DNA from: Acidaminococcus fermentans
Lineage (GTDB): Bacteria > Bacillota_C > Negativicutes > Acidaminococcales > Acidaminococcaceae
Assembly (NCBI GenBank): GCA_004555735.1
Contig: SFHH01000081.1
Location: forward strand, 1 to 17,547
Reading direction: 5' to 3'
DNA: 17,547 bases
Position 1 is the first letter of the stretch, and every line of letters starts with the position of its first letter. Both the position numbers and the translations under genes were made by a program. Shown here piece after piece: positions 4,933-12,621 of the stretch. The notes below the pieces were generated by a model, which saw nothing but the letters and a program-made list of their open reading frames with translations, had not been told where the DNA came from and made no database searches.

Positions 4933-6114
4933 ATGGATGCTTTGCATGATCATTGGACACAGAAAAGAGAAATCTCTCCGGAAGAATTGGCGGAATTGGA
5001 TCCCCAGCAGATCTATGTGGTGGATATCCGAGACGCAGCAGCTTTCCAGCGGGGGACCCTGCTAGGGGCCGTTAACCTGGATCCTCTGGCACTCCAGGAA
5101 GGGCTCCTGGAACTGCCGGAAGAAAAGCTCATCGTCTGCCTCTGTATGTGGGGCAAGATCAGCCTGAGCCTGGCGGACAACCTGCGGGACCAGGGCTACA
5201 CAGCGGTCTCTCTCCACGGCGGCTATGCCCTATGGCTCCAGCGTAGGCTGGAAAAGCAAGCCGTACAGGACGCTGCTGACTCCCAGCGGCTGAAACGGAT
5301 CGAGACCTCTCTGCGCCGGAAATATAAACGGCGGATCTCCAGCAAATTCGTCCAGGCCATCTGCGACTACGACATGATCCAGCCAGGGGACAAGATTGCC
5401 GTGTGCATTTCCGGAGGCAAGGATTCCATGCTCATGGCGAAACTGTTCCAGGATCTGAAGCGCCACAACAAGATACCCTTCGACCTGGTGTTCCTGTGCA
5501 TGGACCCGGGCTACAACGAAATGAACCGGAAGATCATCGAAGAGAATGCCAAACTGCTCCACATCCCCCTGACCTTCTTTTCCACCAATATCTTCGAATC
5601 CGTCTTCCATGTAGAGGAATCTCCCTGCTACCTGTGCGCCAAGATGCGCCGGGGGTATCTTTACCGGAAGGCGCGGGAGCTGGGCTGCAATAAGATCGCC
5701 CTGGGCCACCATTTCGATGATGTGATCGAAACCAATCTGATGAGCATCCTCTATGCCGGTGCGGTGCGTACCATGCTGCCCCGGCTGAAAAGCACCAGCT
5801 GCCCGGGTATGGAACTGATCCGCCCCCTCTATTATGTCCGGGAGGATGACATCAAGAGCTGGCGGGACGAAAACGATCTGTATTTCATCCAGTGTGCCTG
5901 CAAGTTCACGGAAACCTGCTCCACCTGCCACACAGACGGGACCACCGACTCCAAGCGGCTGGAAGTGAAAAAGCTGATTGCCCAGCTGGCCGCCGGCAAT
6001 CCCCAGGTCCCCAGCAATATCTTCCACAGCCTGGAAAACATCAATCTGGATACGGTGCTGAAGTTCAAGTACCACGGCAGGGAACATAGCTTTTTGGAGG
6101 AATGGGAGAAGTAA
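4933..6114 (+). CDS. Rhodanese domain fused to TtcA-like tRNA sulfur transferase (PP-loop)
   Basis: 393 residues. The N-terminal ~110 residues are a rhodanese domain (VVDIRDAAAFQRGTLLGAVNL; LCMWGKIS with C71 in the persulfide-loop position; VSLHGGYALWLQRRL). Residues ~125-345 are a TtcA/TilS-type PP-loop ATPase: SGGKDS (160-165) activates the tRNA base by adenylation. PCYLCAKMRRG gives C232xxC235, followed by a cluster C321/C323/C329/C332; three of these would bind a [4Fe-4S] cluster as in TtcA. TtcA makes 2-thiocytidine at position 32 of some tRNAs. The fused rhodanese suggests sulfur is delivered in cis as a persulfide. The exact tRNA target is not certain, as related PP-loop proteins act on other positions. 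Monocistronic, with its own promoter; the only recognised plus-strand gene. Confidence 0.85.
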   Translation: MDALHDHWTQKREISPEELAELDPQQIYVVDIRDAAAFQRGTLLGAVNLDPLALQEGLLELPEEKLIVCLCMWGKISLSLADNLRDQGYTAVSLHGGYALWLQRRLEKQAVQDAADSQRLKRIETSLRRKYKRRISSKFVQAICDYDMIQPGDKIAVCISGGKDSMLMAKLFQDLKRHNKIPFDLVFLCMDPGYNEMNRKIIEENAKLLHIPLTFFSTNIFESVFHVEESPCYLCAKMRRGYLYRKARELGCNKIALGHHFDDVIETNLMSILYAGAVRTMLPRLKSTSCPGMELIRPLYYVREDDIKSWRDENDLYFIQCACKFTETCSTCHTDGTTDSKRLEVKKLIAQLAAGNPQVPSNIFHSLENINLDTVLKFKYHGREHSFLEEWEK

Positions 6115-6115
6115 A

Positions 6116-6150
6116 AAAGGGATGTTGCACGTTGCGTGCAGCATCCCTTT
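6116..6150. terminator. Bidirectional rho-independent terminator
   Basis: AAAGGGATGTTGCACG and CGTGCAGCATCCCTTT pair over 16 bases with one G-T wobble around a 3-base loop. It starts 1 base after the plus-strand stop codon and lies 70 bases after the minus-strand glycosyltransferase stop. The minus-strand reading ends in a run of six T, so it ends the long folate-containing transcript; the plus reading ends only in TTT. It forms the hairpin half of the dispersed repeat. Confidence 0.75.
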
Positions 6151-6181
6151 CGTCATACGTCAGTCGTCATACGTCATACGC
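6116..6181 (+). repeat. Dispersed hairpin plus CGTCATA repeat, copy 2
   Basis: The terminator hairpin is followed by CGTCATACGTCAGTCGTCAT and ACGTCATACGCTTT: four imperfect tandem CGTCA(TA/G) units. The same arrangement occurs inverted at 2690-2757. Both copies sit between convergent or unidirectional gene ends, as expected of a mobile or amplified terminator-associated repeat. Confidence 0.7.
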
Positions 6182-6219
6182 TTTATGAAGAGGATGTGAA
6201 AAATTCACACCCCCCTTCT

Positions 6220-7431
6220 TTACTTCTCCGGCCCCTCTTTATGGATATGGGCGATGGGGATCCATTTCCTTTGGGGAAAAAAGACGGAATAAACGGCGAT
6301 CAAAGAAAGAAATATGCAGAAGAAACCGCCTGTCAGGATCCCTGGCAGCATTTTTTTGATTTGCAAGTCCCCGCCCCGCACCGCATTGGTCCCCATGATG
6401 AGGCTCAGCACATACAGCATGGTCCACCAAAGGATATCCTTGGCTGCGAAAAGGGGCCTCCCTTCCACTGCATGGTACCCCACCCAAAGTACATTGGTCA
6501 GGAAATAGAATCCAAAGACCACACACATGAGCATGGGGATGAAATTGTCGATCAGCCGGATATCCGGCTTCTTCCGAAAATGCTGGAACCATTCCCGCCA
6601 ATAGGCATGAGCGATTTCATAATTTCCCGTCATCCACCGGCGCAGCTGGCTCACCATGACCTTCAGGGTCACTGGCTGTTCATCATAGAACCGGGCCTTG
6701 TCCTGGTATTCGGAGAAGACTCCCTTGAAATTCTGCTGCATGGAAAATTCCAGATCTTCCACCATGGTCCGGGTATGCCAGCCTTCTGGCTCCAGCAGCT
6801 GGATGTCGAATCCGAACCCGGTGCCGGAAACGATGGCCGGCATATCTACATTGTACCGGGGCTTGCTGAACACATCCACACTGAGCCAGTACATGCTGTA
6901 CCATTGAGAAATCAGATTGTCATAGGGATTGAGGGGCAACCGGTTCCCCATGACCAGACGGGCCCCGTGGGTGAAGCTGTCATTGATGGCCGTCAGGAAG
7001 CCCCGGTCGGCCATATTATCCGCATCGAAGATCACGATATGGGAAAATCGGCTACGGAACCGTTCCTGGATAAGGGGGATCCCCCAGCTAAGGACAGCCC
7101 CTTTACCCGTACGAGGCCCGCTGTTCCGTTCCAAGACCGTTACATGGGGATACTGCCCAGCCACTTCGGCCGTTTGGTCCGTACAGTGGTCCGCCAGGAC
7201 GAACACCTGATACAGGTCGGCGGCATAGTCCTGATCTTCCAGACTCTGGAGCAGTTTCCCGATCACCGGGCCCTCGTTGTGGGCACAGACCAGGACGGCA
7301 AAACGGCTGGGACCTGCTGCCACGGGCCGGGCTTTTTTTCGGGTCAGCTGACCCATGAACACCGTGCTGCAGGTCCAGAGGAAAGTCAGGAACAGCACCA
7401 GCTGGACGATGAAGGTCAGTACATACATCAT
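6220..7431 (-). CDS. Membrane family 2 glycosyltransferase
   Basis: 403 residues. One N-terminal membrane helix (~3-25), a cytoplasmic GT-A domain (~43-270) and about four C-terminal helices (~295-390), the layout of processive or lipid-linked GT2 enzymes such as cellulose-synthase-like and BcsA/NdvC-type proteins. Motifs: VLVCAHNEGPVIGKLLQSL at the nucleotide-sugar pocket, FDADN (136-138 as DxD metal site), VEDLEF (225-226, acceptor/base region), and QLRRWMTGN (262-266, the QxxRW motif of processive GT2). Donor and polymer are not predictable. No BcsB, PilZ or export partner is adjacent. It starts 10 bases after the upstream membrane protein stop and is the last gene of the long minus-strand unit, closed by the 6116-6150 terminator. 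Its role beside folate genes is unclear. Confidence 0.85.
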   Translation of the reverse strand: MMYVLTFIVQLVLFLTFLWTCSTVFMGQLTRKKARPVAAGPSRFAVLVCAHNEGPVIGKLLQSLEDQDYAADLYQVFVLADHCTDQTAEVAGQYPHVTVLERNSGPRTGKGAVLSWGIPLIQERFRSRFSHIVIFDADNMADRGFLTAINDSFTHGARLVMGNRLPLNPYDNLISQWYSMYWLSVDVFSKPRYNVDMPAIVSGTGFGFDIQLLEPEGWHTRTMVEDLEFSMQQNFKGVFSEYQDKARFYDEQPVTLKVMVSQLRRWMTGNYEIAHAYWREWFQHFRKKPDIRLIDNFIPMLMCVVFGFYFLTNVLWVGYHAVEGRPLFAAKDILWWTMLYVLSLIMGTNAVRGGDLQIKKMLPGILTGGFFCIFLSLIAVYSVFFPQRKWIPIAHIHKEGPEK

Positions 7432-7441
7432 GATATTTCCC

Positions 7442-8167
7442 TCAGACAGCCGTCAGGATAAAGAGCAGGGCCGCAAAGATCCCCATCACATATTCCACGA
7501 TGAGCAGTTCGAACTCATTGGGGAAGATCAGCGCCAGCCCCAGCCCCAGGAAACCTCCGGTAAGAGTGATCCGGAGCATCGCCACCGCCATACTCCGGGT
7601 AGTCCCTTTGGTATCCCGGATCCGGTTCCAGAGCGCTTCTCCCGCTCCCCGGAACATCCGAGGCGCTGCCTGGCTGTAGACCAAAAACCCTCCCACAATG
7701 GTACAGACCAGCGAAGCAAGGAAGATCCGAGGATAAGAAGCCGGGAACGGGACTACCCGGTACAGATCCCCGCCCACTGCCGGGAACACCGCCATGGGAA
7801 CTGCCCCGATGACGCTCAGGATGAAATACATGGTAGCCGTCCGCTGATCCTCTACACAAAGGTAGGGTTCCTGGGGGCTGCGCATCCCCTGCCAGATCCG
7901 GAAAGGGAGATAGGCAGAAAGCAGGGCCCCCAAAAATTCGATGGGTATGAAATTGGGATTTTCCCCGGTCAATGCCATGGCCGCCGCTGCCCCCAAGGCC
8001 GCTGCAATGGCCCCGGTCCGTCCGAAGATCAGCCCATAGGGCACAGAGAGCATGGCCTGGAGCCGGAGGCCGGAAAGCCCTGGCACCACCTGATAACATT
8101 GCGATAAAACGAATAAAAGAGCATACAAAAGGAACAGGACAAGACCTGTTTTCAAACGATCAGACAT
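7442..8167 (-). CDS. Polytopic membrane protein of unknown function
   Basis: 241 residues, mostly hydrophobic, about seven membrane helices (e.g. ~7-25, 38-68, 73-92, 110-133, 146-165, 190-215, 220-240) with short loops. I do not recognise the family. The segment AMLSVPYGLIFGRTGAIAAALGAAAA loosely recalls the substrate-pocket helices of ECF-transporter S components, which carry an FGP-type motif, but this protein is longer than the usual ~180-200 residues and the resemblance is weak. Start ATG at 8167 follows AAGGGGA; it begins 3 bases after the folK stop and ends 10 bases before the glycosyltransferase. Co-expression with both suggests either a partner of the glycosyltransferase or a transporter linked to the pathway. 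Confidence 0.7.
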   Translation of the reverse strand: MSDRLKTGLVLFLLYALLFVLSQCYQVVPGLSGLRLQAMLSVPYGLIFGRTGAIAAALGAAAAMALTGENPNFIPIEFLGALLSAYLPFRIWQGMRSPQEPYLCVEDQRTATMYFILSVIGAVPMAVFPAVGGDLYRVVPFPASYPRIFLASLVCTIVGGFLVYSQAAPRMFRGAGEALWNRIRDTKGTTRSMAVAMLRITLTGGFLGLGLALIFPNEFELLIVEYVMGIFAALLFILTAV

Positions 8168-8170
8168 GAA

Positions 8171-8650
8171 TCAGTCCCCTTTTTTCTGTTGTTTTTCCTG
8201 GAGGTCCGCCCAAAGTTCTCCGATGGTCCGATGGAATACGGGATGGACCGCCGTCCCGGCAATGGCTGCCAAAGGTTCCAACACAAAACTCCGGTTGGCC
8301 ATATCCGGGTGGGGCAACTCAAGATCGGCGCTATGGATGACCTGGTCCCCGAAAAGGAGCAGATCCAGGTCGATGTTCCGCTCTCCCCAGTGCCGCTTCC
8401 GCTGCCGGCCCATTTCCTGCTCGATAGCCAAGAGGGTATGGAGGAGGCTCTCTGCATCTCCTGCCCATTCCACGGCTGCGGCTCCATTGAGGAATACCGG
8501 CTGGTCCGTCACCCCGTAGGGTTCCGTAGTGAAGAGGGGCGATACCTGGAGCACCTGGATACCGTGCTGCTCCATCCGTTCTATGGCCCCGCGGATATTC
8601 TGTTCCTTATCCCCCAGGTTGCTGCCCAGGGCTACATAGGCTACTGGCAT
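8171..8650 (-). CDS. folK: 6-hydroxymethyl-7,8-dihydropterin pyrophosphokinase
   Basis: Transfers pyrophosphate from ATP to 6-hydroxymethyl-7,8-dihydropterin, making the substrate for FolP in folate synthesis; cytosolic. 159 residues, normal length. VALGSNLGDKEQNI at the N terminus, GVTDQPVFLNGAAAV in the pterin-binding part, and the HPPK signature RHWGERNIDLDLLLFG (about residues 85-100) with ELPHPDMANRSFVLEPL after it. All expected metal and substrate segments are present. Its start overlaps the last 10 bases of folP, the usual folP-folK order, and the next gene follows 3 bases after its stop. Confidence 0.95.
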   Translation of the reverse strand: MPVAYVALGSNLGDKEQNIRGAIERMEQHGIQVLQVSPLFTTEPYGVTDQPVFLNGAAAVEWAGDAESLLHTLLAIEQEMGRQRKRHWGERNIDLDLLLFGDQVIHSADLELPHPDMANRSFVLEPLAAIAGTAVHPVFHRTIGELWADLQEKQQKKGD

Positions 8651-9806
8651 GCCCGGATCGCCTCCAGCATCCGGATCAGCCGGACATTTTCTTTCACATC
8701 ATGGACCCGGACCATCTGGGCTCCTGCATAGAGGGCCGCTGCGGAAAGAGCCATGGTCCCTTCCAGTCTCTCTTCCGTGGGCAGATTCCCCAGCACTTTG
8801 CCGATGAACGCTTTCCGGGACCCTGCTAGGAGCACCGGGATCCCAGTTCCAGGTTTTCCGCCCGTCCTTTGGCAAATCCCAGCCCCGGATCCAGGATCAC
8901 CTTATCCTTTCCCAGGCCGGCTTCTGCACAGGCCTCTGCCCGTTCCAGCAGGTAACGGGACACTTCGCCCACCACATCCTGGTAGGTCCGCAGTTCTTCC
9001 GTCATCATGGTTTTGGGAGTCCCCCGCATATGCATCAGCACCAGGGGAGCCTTAGCCCGGGCCGCTACTTCCAGCATCCGGCCGTCACCGGTAGCCGCCG
9101 TCACGTCGTTGATGATATCTGCCCCCGCTTCCAGGGCTGCTTCCGCCGTGGCCGCATGGTACGTATCCACGCTGAGGATGGCCTCTGGGAAGGCTTTCCG
9201 GAGAGCAGACAGTGCGCCTGTCACCCGGCGTTTCTCTTCTTCTGGAGTCACAGGGTCCGCTCCCGGACGGGTAGATTCCCCGCCGATATCCAGCAGGTCC
9301 GCTCCATCCTGGAGCATGGTCTCGGCTTTCTGCAGCAAGGCTTCCTCCCCGCTGATCCGGGACCCGGCATAGAAAGAATCCGGGGTCACATTCAGGATCC
9401 CCATGACCCGCATCTTTTCATAGGTCAGTTTCCGGCCATCAGCCAGGAGGGTAACCATCTCCCCCGGATCTAGGAATTCCCGGAGGTCCTCCAACACCCC
9501 TTGGAGACCGAACCAGCCGGCCATGGTCTTCAGTTTCCCGGACAGGGCCTGGTACTGCCGCCGATTCCCCAGGAGGATCACATCCACCCGGTCCACACTG
9601 CAGTTGATGGTCCCCTTGGGATTCACACATTCCCCGCCCAGGGCCAGCATTTCCTGTTTGATGATGTTGGCCGCCGGCGTCCGGACGGAAAGGAGCTTCA
9701 CCGGCAGCACCATGGCCTTAGGAGCCATGAGACCGATGCCGGCAGGATGGACTTCCAGTTTTTCCATTTCACTGCGGATCCGCTCCGCCGGAATGGTCAG
9801 ATACAT
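8641..9806 (-). pseudogene. folP: Dihydropteroate synthase, frame broken by a small internal deletion
   Basis: FolP joins hydroxymethyl-dihydropterin pyrophosphate with p-aminobenzoate. The first frame (9806-8826) has a ~115-residue N-terminal extension seen in some archaeal and clostridial homologues, then MGILNVTPDSF (135-145), GGESTRPG (175-182), SVDTY, INDV, LMHMRG and DPGLGFAK (306-313), ending abnormally at NLELGSRCS. The second frame resumes with GIPVLLAGSRKAFIG and RVHDV and ends at 8641. Known FolP proteins have about ten more residues between NLEL and GIPVL (e.g. the LARLAEFHHF stretch of E. coli), so a deletion near 31 bp (1 mod 3) explains the break near 8836-8845. SRKxxIG (sulfonamide/phosphate-binding) and RVHDV are thus out of frame. 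ATG 9806 follows AGAGGTG and the folE2 stop by one base. All else is intact, so loss is probably recent, or an assembly error. Confidence 0.85.
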
Positions 9807-9807
9807 G

Positions 9808-10575
9808 TCACACCTCTTTTTCTACTGTAGCAAAGGCATTGTGGTTGTGAATGCTTTCTTCGCTTTCCACGGTCACCGTATACCAGTCGATCCGGGGATC
9901 TCTGTTGAGTTGGAGGGCGATTTCCCGTACCGCGTCTTCCACGAACCGGGGATTCTCATAGGCCATTTCCGTGACACATTTTTCATCCGGCCGTTTCAGC
10001 AGGGAATACAAGGGGGTGGAAGCTCCCTTTTCCGCCATTTCCACCAGTTCTTCGATCCACACCGGCTGGGCAGTTCGGATCCGGATCTTCGCCCAGGCCC
10101 GCTGGTTGTGAGCCCCATACTTGCTGATTTCCTTAGAGCAGGGGCACAAGGTATGGATGGGCACATCCACTCCCACTTCCAGAGAAAAGGCCTCTCCTTT
10201 TTCTGCCCGGAAATGGCAGTCCACATCCAGGTAGCTTTCGATGCCGCTGACCGGAGCTTTCTTGGTGATGAAATAGGGGCAGGAGAATTCCAAAAGGGCC
10301 TTCCGGGCTTCCAGCTTGTTCCGGAGATTGTCCAGCACTTCTTCTAATTCATGGGGCCGGATCGGACCCACTTGCTTCAGACATTCCACGAAGCGGCTCA
10401 TATGGGTCCCCCGCTGTTCCTGGGGCAGATCCACAGCCAGAGTCACGGTGGCTACGGTCTGCTGGCTCCCTTTTTCCCGGTCTGCCAGGCAGATGGGCCA
10501 GCGCAGGTCCCGGATCCCTACATGTTTCAGGGCAATGTGACGCAGATCCTGCTGCGCCTGTACATCTTTCAGCAT
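9808..10575 (-). CDS. folE2: GTP cyclohydrolase FolE2 (type IB)
   Basis: Converts GTP to 7,8-dihydroneopterin triphosphate, the first step of folate and queuosine pterin synthesis; the zinc-independent alternative to FolE, often using Mn or other metals. 255 residues, normal length. Recognised by RGTHMSRF (55-62), SYLDVDCHF and HTLCPCSKEISKYGAHNQR (141-159, with the conserved C144 and C146), plus the C-terminal HNHNAF. Its ATG overlaps the PTPS stop by 7 bases and folP starts one base after its stop. In many bacteria FolE2 is favoured under zinc limitation, but no Zur-type site is evident here and no second GTP cyclohydrolase is in the window. Confidence 0.93.
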   Translation of the reverse strand: MLKDVQAQQDLRHIALKHVGIRDLRWPICLADREKGSQQTVATVTLAVDLPQEQRGTHMSRFVECLKQVGPIRPHELEEVLDNLRNKLEARKALLEFSCPYFITKKAPVSGIESYLDVDCHFRAEKGEAFSLEVGVDVPIHTLCPCSKEISKYGAHNQRAWAKIRIRTAQPVWIEELVEMAEKGASTPLYSLLKRPDEKCVTEMAYENPRFVEDAVREIALQLNRDPRIDWYTVTVESEESIHNHNAFATVEKEV

Positions 10576-10931
10576 GATTCACCTCGATACACGATCCCGC
10601 TGGTCTTGGTTTCCCAGACCTGGACTTCATACAGGGTATAATTGGCCCCCGTCAGGGGTTCCTTCAATTTGTTCCAGACCCACACCGCGATGTTTTCCGC
10701 CGATGGCTGGGGCAGAATGTCGTTCAGGCAGTGATGATCCAGCTGGTCCACCACCAGGTCTTTCACCGTATGCTTGAACTGGATGAAATCCAGTACCATC
10801 CCCTCAGCGTCCGGATGGCCTTCCACCTTCACCACCAGTTTATAGGTATGGCCGTGGAGATGCTCGCATTTGCCGTGGTAATTGGGCAGATAATGGGCTG
10901 CGTCGAATTCGAATTCTTTGATACAGATCAT
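10569..10931 (-). CDS. 6-pyruvoyl-tetrahydropterin synthase family enzyme, dual PTPS-I/III motif
   Basis: 120 residues, COG0720 family. Zinc ligands H13, H26 and H28 (FDAAHYLP; HLHGH). The catalytic-loop motif is C22-E23-H-L-H-G-H, i.e. CExxHGH, carrying both the Cys of QueD-type enzymes and the Glu of PTPS-III. Published work on this family links PTPS-III to direct formation of 6-hydroxymethyl-dihydropterin, bypassing dihydroneopterin aldolase, and links the CE form to dual queuosine/folate roles. It sits directly between trmL and folE2 in a cluster with folE2-folP-folK but no folB, which fits the folate role. It overlaps the trmL stop (ATGA) and folE2 start (7 bases). A purely QueD role (queuosine) cannot be excluded; no queC/queE is nearby. 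Confidence 0.88.
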   Translation of the reverse strand: MICIKEFEFDAAHYLPNYHGKCEHLHGHTYKLVVKVEGHPDAEGMVLDFIQFKHTVKDLVVDQLDHHCLNDILPQPSAENIAVWVWNKLKEPLTGANYTLYEVQVWETKTSGIVYRGESC

Positions 10932-11398
10932 ATGGTTCCCTCCTGCAAATCAAAATCATTCTGCCGTAATGCTTCATAAAGGACGATGGAAACGGAATTG
11001 GCCAGATTCAGGGAGCGGGCCTCACTGACCATAGGGATCCGCACACATTCCTCTTCATGGTCCAGCCGGAAGCTTTCCGGCAGACCGGCGCTTTCCTTGC
11101 CGAAGATCAGCAGGGAATCAGGTCCATAATGGACCCGGCTGTAGGACTTGTGTGCATGGGTGGTCAGCAGGAACCGAGGGCTGTCCGGATAGGCTGCCAA
11201 GACCTCCTCCACTGAATCATAATAGTGGATGTCCACCAGATGCCAGTAATCCAGGCCCGCCCGTTTCAGGTATTTGTCATCCACCGAGAACCCCAGGGGC
11301 CGCACCAGATGCAGACTGGCTCCTGTGGCTGCGCAGAGCCGGGCGATGTTCCCCGTATTCCCGGGGATCTCCGGTTCTACCAATACGATATGCATCAT
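10928..11398 (-). CDS. trmL: tRNA (cytidine/uridine-34-2'-O)-methyltransferase TrmL
   Basis: A SPOUT-class methyltransferase that 2'-O-methylates the wobble base of certain leucine tRNAs using S-adenosylmethionine. 156 residues, normal for the short TrmL form with no extra RNA-binding domain. Motifs in order: VEPEIPGNTGNIARLCAATG (motif 1), LIFGKESAGLP (motif 2), and IPMVSEARSLNLANSVSIVLYE (motif 3, forming the trefoil knot SAM site). ATG at 11398 overlaps the upstream stop in ATGA, behind a GGAGG site 9 bases away, and its own stop overlaps the PTPS start in the same way. It is a passenger in the folate-gene operon with no obvious functional tie. Confidence 0.92.
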   Translation of the reverse strand: MMHIVLVEPEIPGNTGNIARLCAATGASLHLVRPLGFSVDDKYLKRAGLDYWHLVDIHYYDSVEEVLAAYPDSPRFLLTTHAHKSYSRVHYGPDSLLIFGKESAGLPESFRLDHEEECVRIPMVSEARSLNLANSVSIVLYEALRQNDFDLQEGTI

Positions 11399-12558
11399 TT
11401 CAAAACGCCTCCATCCCAGTCATTGCCGGAAATGGCGATGATTTTCTTCATCTGTTCGTGGAGATTCAGGATCTTCTCCGCGTAATAACTGCCCGTGGCC
11501 CATTTGCCATTGAGCTGGGACCAGCGGGTATAGAATCCGTTCTGGACCTTTCCTTTGTACACCAGATAGTACCGGGGATCGATCACCGGAGTGGCCGGCA
11601 GCCGGTCCGTGGTATAAGCCATGAGATGCTGGACATGGGCCCGCACCCCATCCCGCGGTGTAGGGAACCAGGCACCCTGGACCGTGGCACTGGTGGTCCC
11701 CAGTCCGCAGAAATTGTTCTGCTGGGGCACCACCGTCCCCCCGAACCGGAAGAATCCGGTTTCCAAAAGAGCCTGGCAGAACACGATATCCCAGCGCAGC
11801 CCTTCCCGGCCAGCTTCCTGGTAGTAGAGGTCCACGATTTCTTCCGGGGTCGCCTTGATGGGCAGCTTGGGATTGTACCGGCGCAGCAGCACCACTGCCT
11901 GGTCTCGGTTGGCTTCTGCCGGCCCGGCAATGGTCACGTCCTGATAATTCTCCGGCAGTTCCCAGATCTTCGCCGTAGTGGTCAGCCGGCTGAGGATGAT
12001 CTTCAGGCTGGGATCCGTGACCACCCGGTCCTGATTTTCCAGTCTCAGGACTTTATCCGGGTCCGGCCACTGGGGCAGCGTAAGGGGATCCCCATTCACC
12101 GCCAGATATCCCTTGCGGATGACCAATGGAGGCTGGCTGGCAGGTTGCAGATCCCGTCTGAGGGGATCCTTGTCCCGCCCATCCCGGCGTCCTTTCTCTT
12201 TGGTCCTGGCTGTAGCCGGTTCCTCCAGGCGTTTCTTGCCCTCCTGAGAAGTCTTTTTCTCCGGCTGCTCCCGAAGGTTTTTTTTCTTCTGGAGCGCCTT
12301 TTCCTCTTGTTTCCGCTGTTTCCGGAACTTTTCCCGGAAGCTGGCCTCTTTCTTTTCCAGGTTCCGTTCCTTGGGGAGCTTTTCTTTTTTCTCCATTTTC
12401 TTTTTCTGGAGATGGGAAAGAGGTCCGTCCGTTTCATCCAGCAGGACGGTTTCCGCCGGTTTGGCACCCGGTTCCAGGGGGGAGGCCCAGACGGTCCCAG
12501 TCCCCAGCAGGCCGGCCAGAGCAAGGCCCAGGGCCAGCCGTTTCTGTTTCTTGTTCAA
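11395..12558 (-). CDS. Exported endo-beta-N-acetylglucosaminidase with charged coiled-coil linker
   Basis: 387 residues from a TTG start with GAGGT 8 bases upstream. Residues 1-25 are a Sec signal peptide (LALGLALAGLLGTGTVWA, cut before SP). Residues ~50-130 are extremely rich in Lys, Arg and Glu, a predicted long charged helix or coiled coil that could bind wall polymers or span the envelope. Residues ~240-385 form a glucosaminidase (GH73/Bax-like) domain: YYQEAGREGLRWDIVFCQAL, LLETGFF with E266 as likely catalytic acid, NNFCGLGTT, and GVRAHVQHLMAYTT. It cleaves the glycan strands of peptidoglycan during growth or division. Sixty-three bases after the symporter, no clear terminator between; overlaps trmL by 4 bases, so it heads the tightly coupled part of the operon. 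Confidence 0.85.
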   Translation of the reverse strand: MNKKQKRLALGLALAGLLGTGTVWASPLEPGAKPAETVLLDETDGPLSHLQKKKMEKKEKLPKERNLEKKEASFREKFRKQRKQEEKALQKKKNLREQPEKKTSQEGKKRLEEPATARTKEKGRRDGRDKDPLRRDLQPASQPPLVIRKGYLAVNGDPLTLPQWPDPDKVLRLENQDRVVTDPSLKIILSRLTTTAKIWELPENYQDVTIAGPAEANRDQAVVLLRRYNPKLPIKATPEEIVDLYYQEAGREGLRWDIVFCQALLETGFFRFGGTVVPQQNNFCGLGTTSATVQGAWFPTPRDGVRAHVQHLMAYTTDRLPATPVIDPRYYLVYKGKVQNGFYTRWSQLNGKWATGSYYAEKILNLHEQMKKIIAISGNDWDGGVLK

Positions 12559-12621
12559 TGGGTCATACCTCGTTCTGCTCTAGTTTTCCAGGAGTCAGGG
12601 TTCCCTTTCCCTGGATTTTCT

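Noticed and set aside
5230..6156. 308-codon minus-strand open frame
   Set aside because: Antisense to the rhodanese-TtcA gene; His/Gln/Gly-rich composition with no family motif.
6136..7461. 441-codon plus-strand open frame
   Set aside because: Antisense shadow of the GT2 glycosyltransferase, whose DxD and QxxRW motifs are unmistakable.
12559..12621. CCAGG...CCTGG inverted repeat between the symporter and glucosaminidase genes as a terminator
   Set aside because: The stem is only about six pairs with a large loop and no T-tract, so I treat the two genes as co-transcribed.
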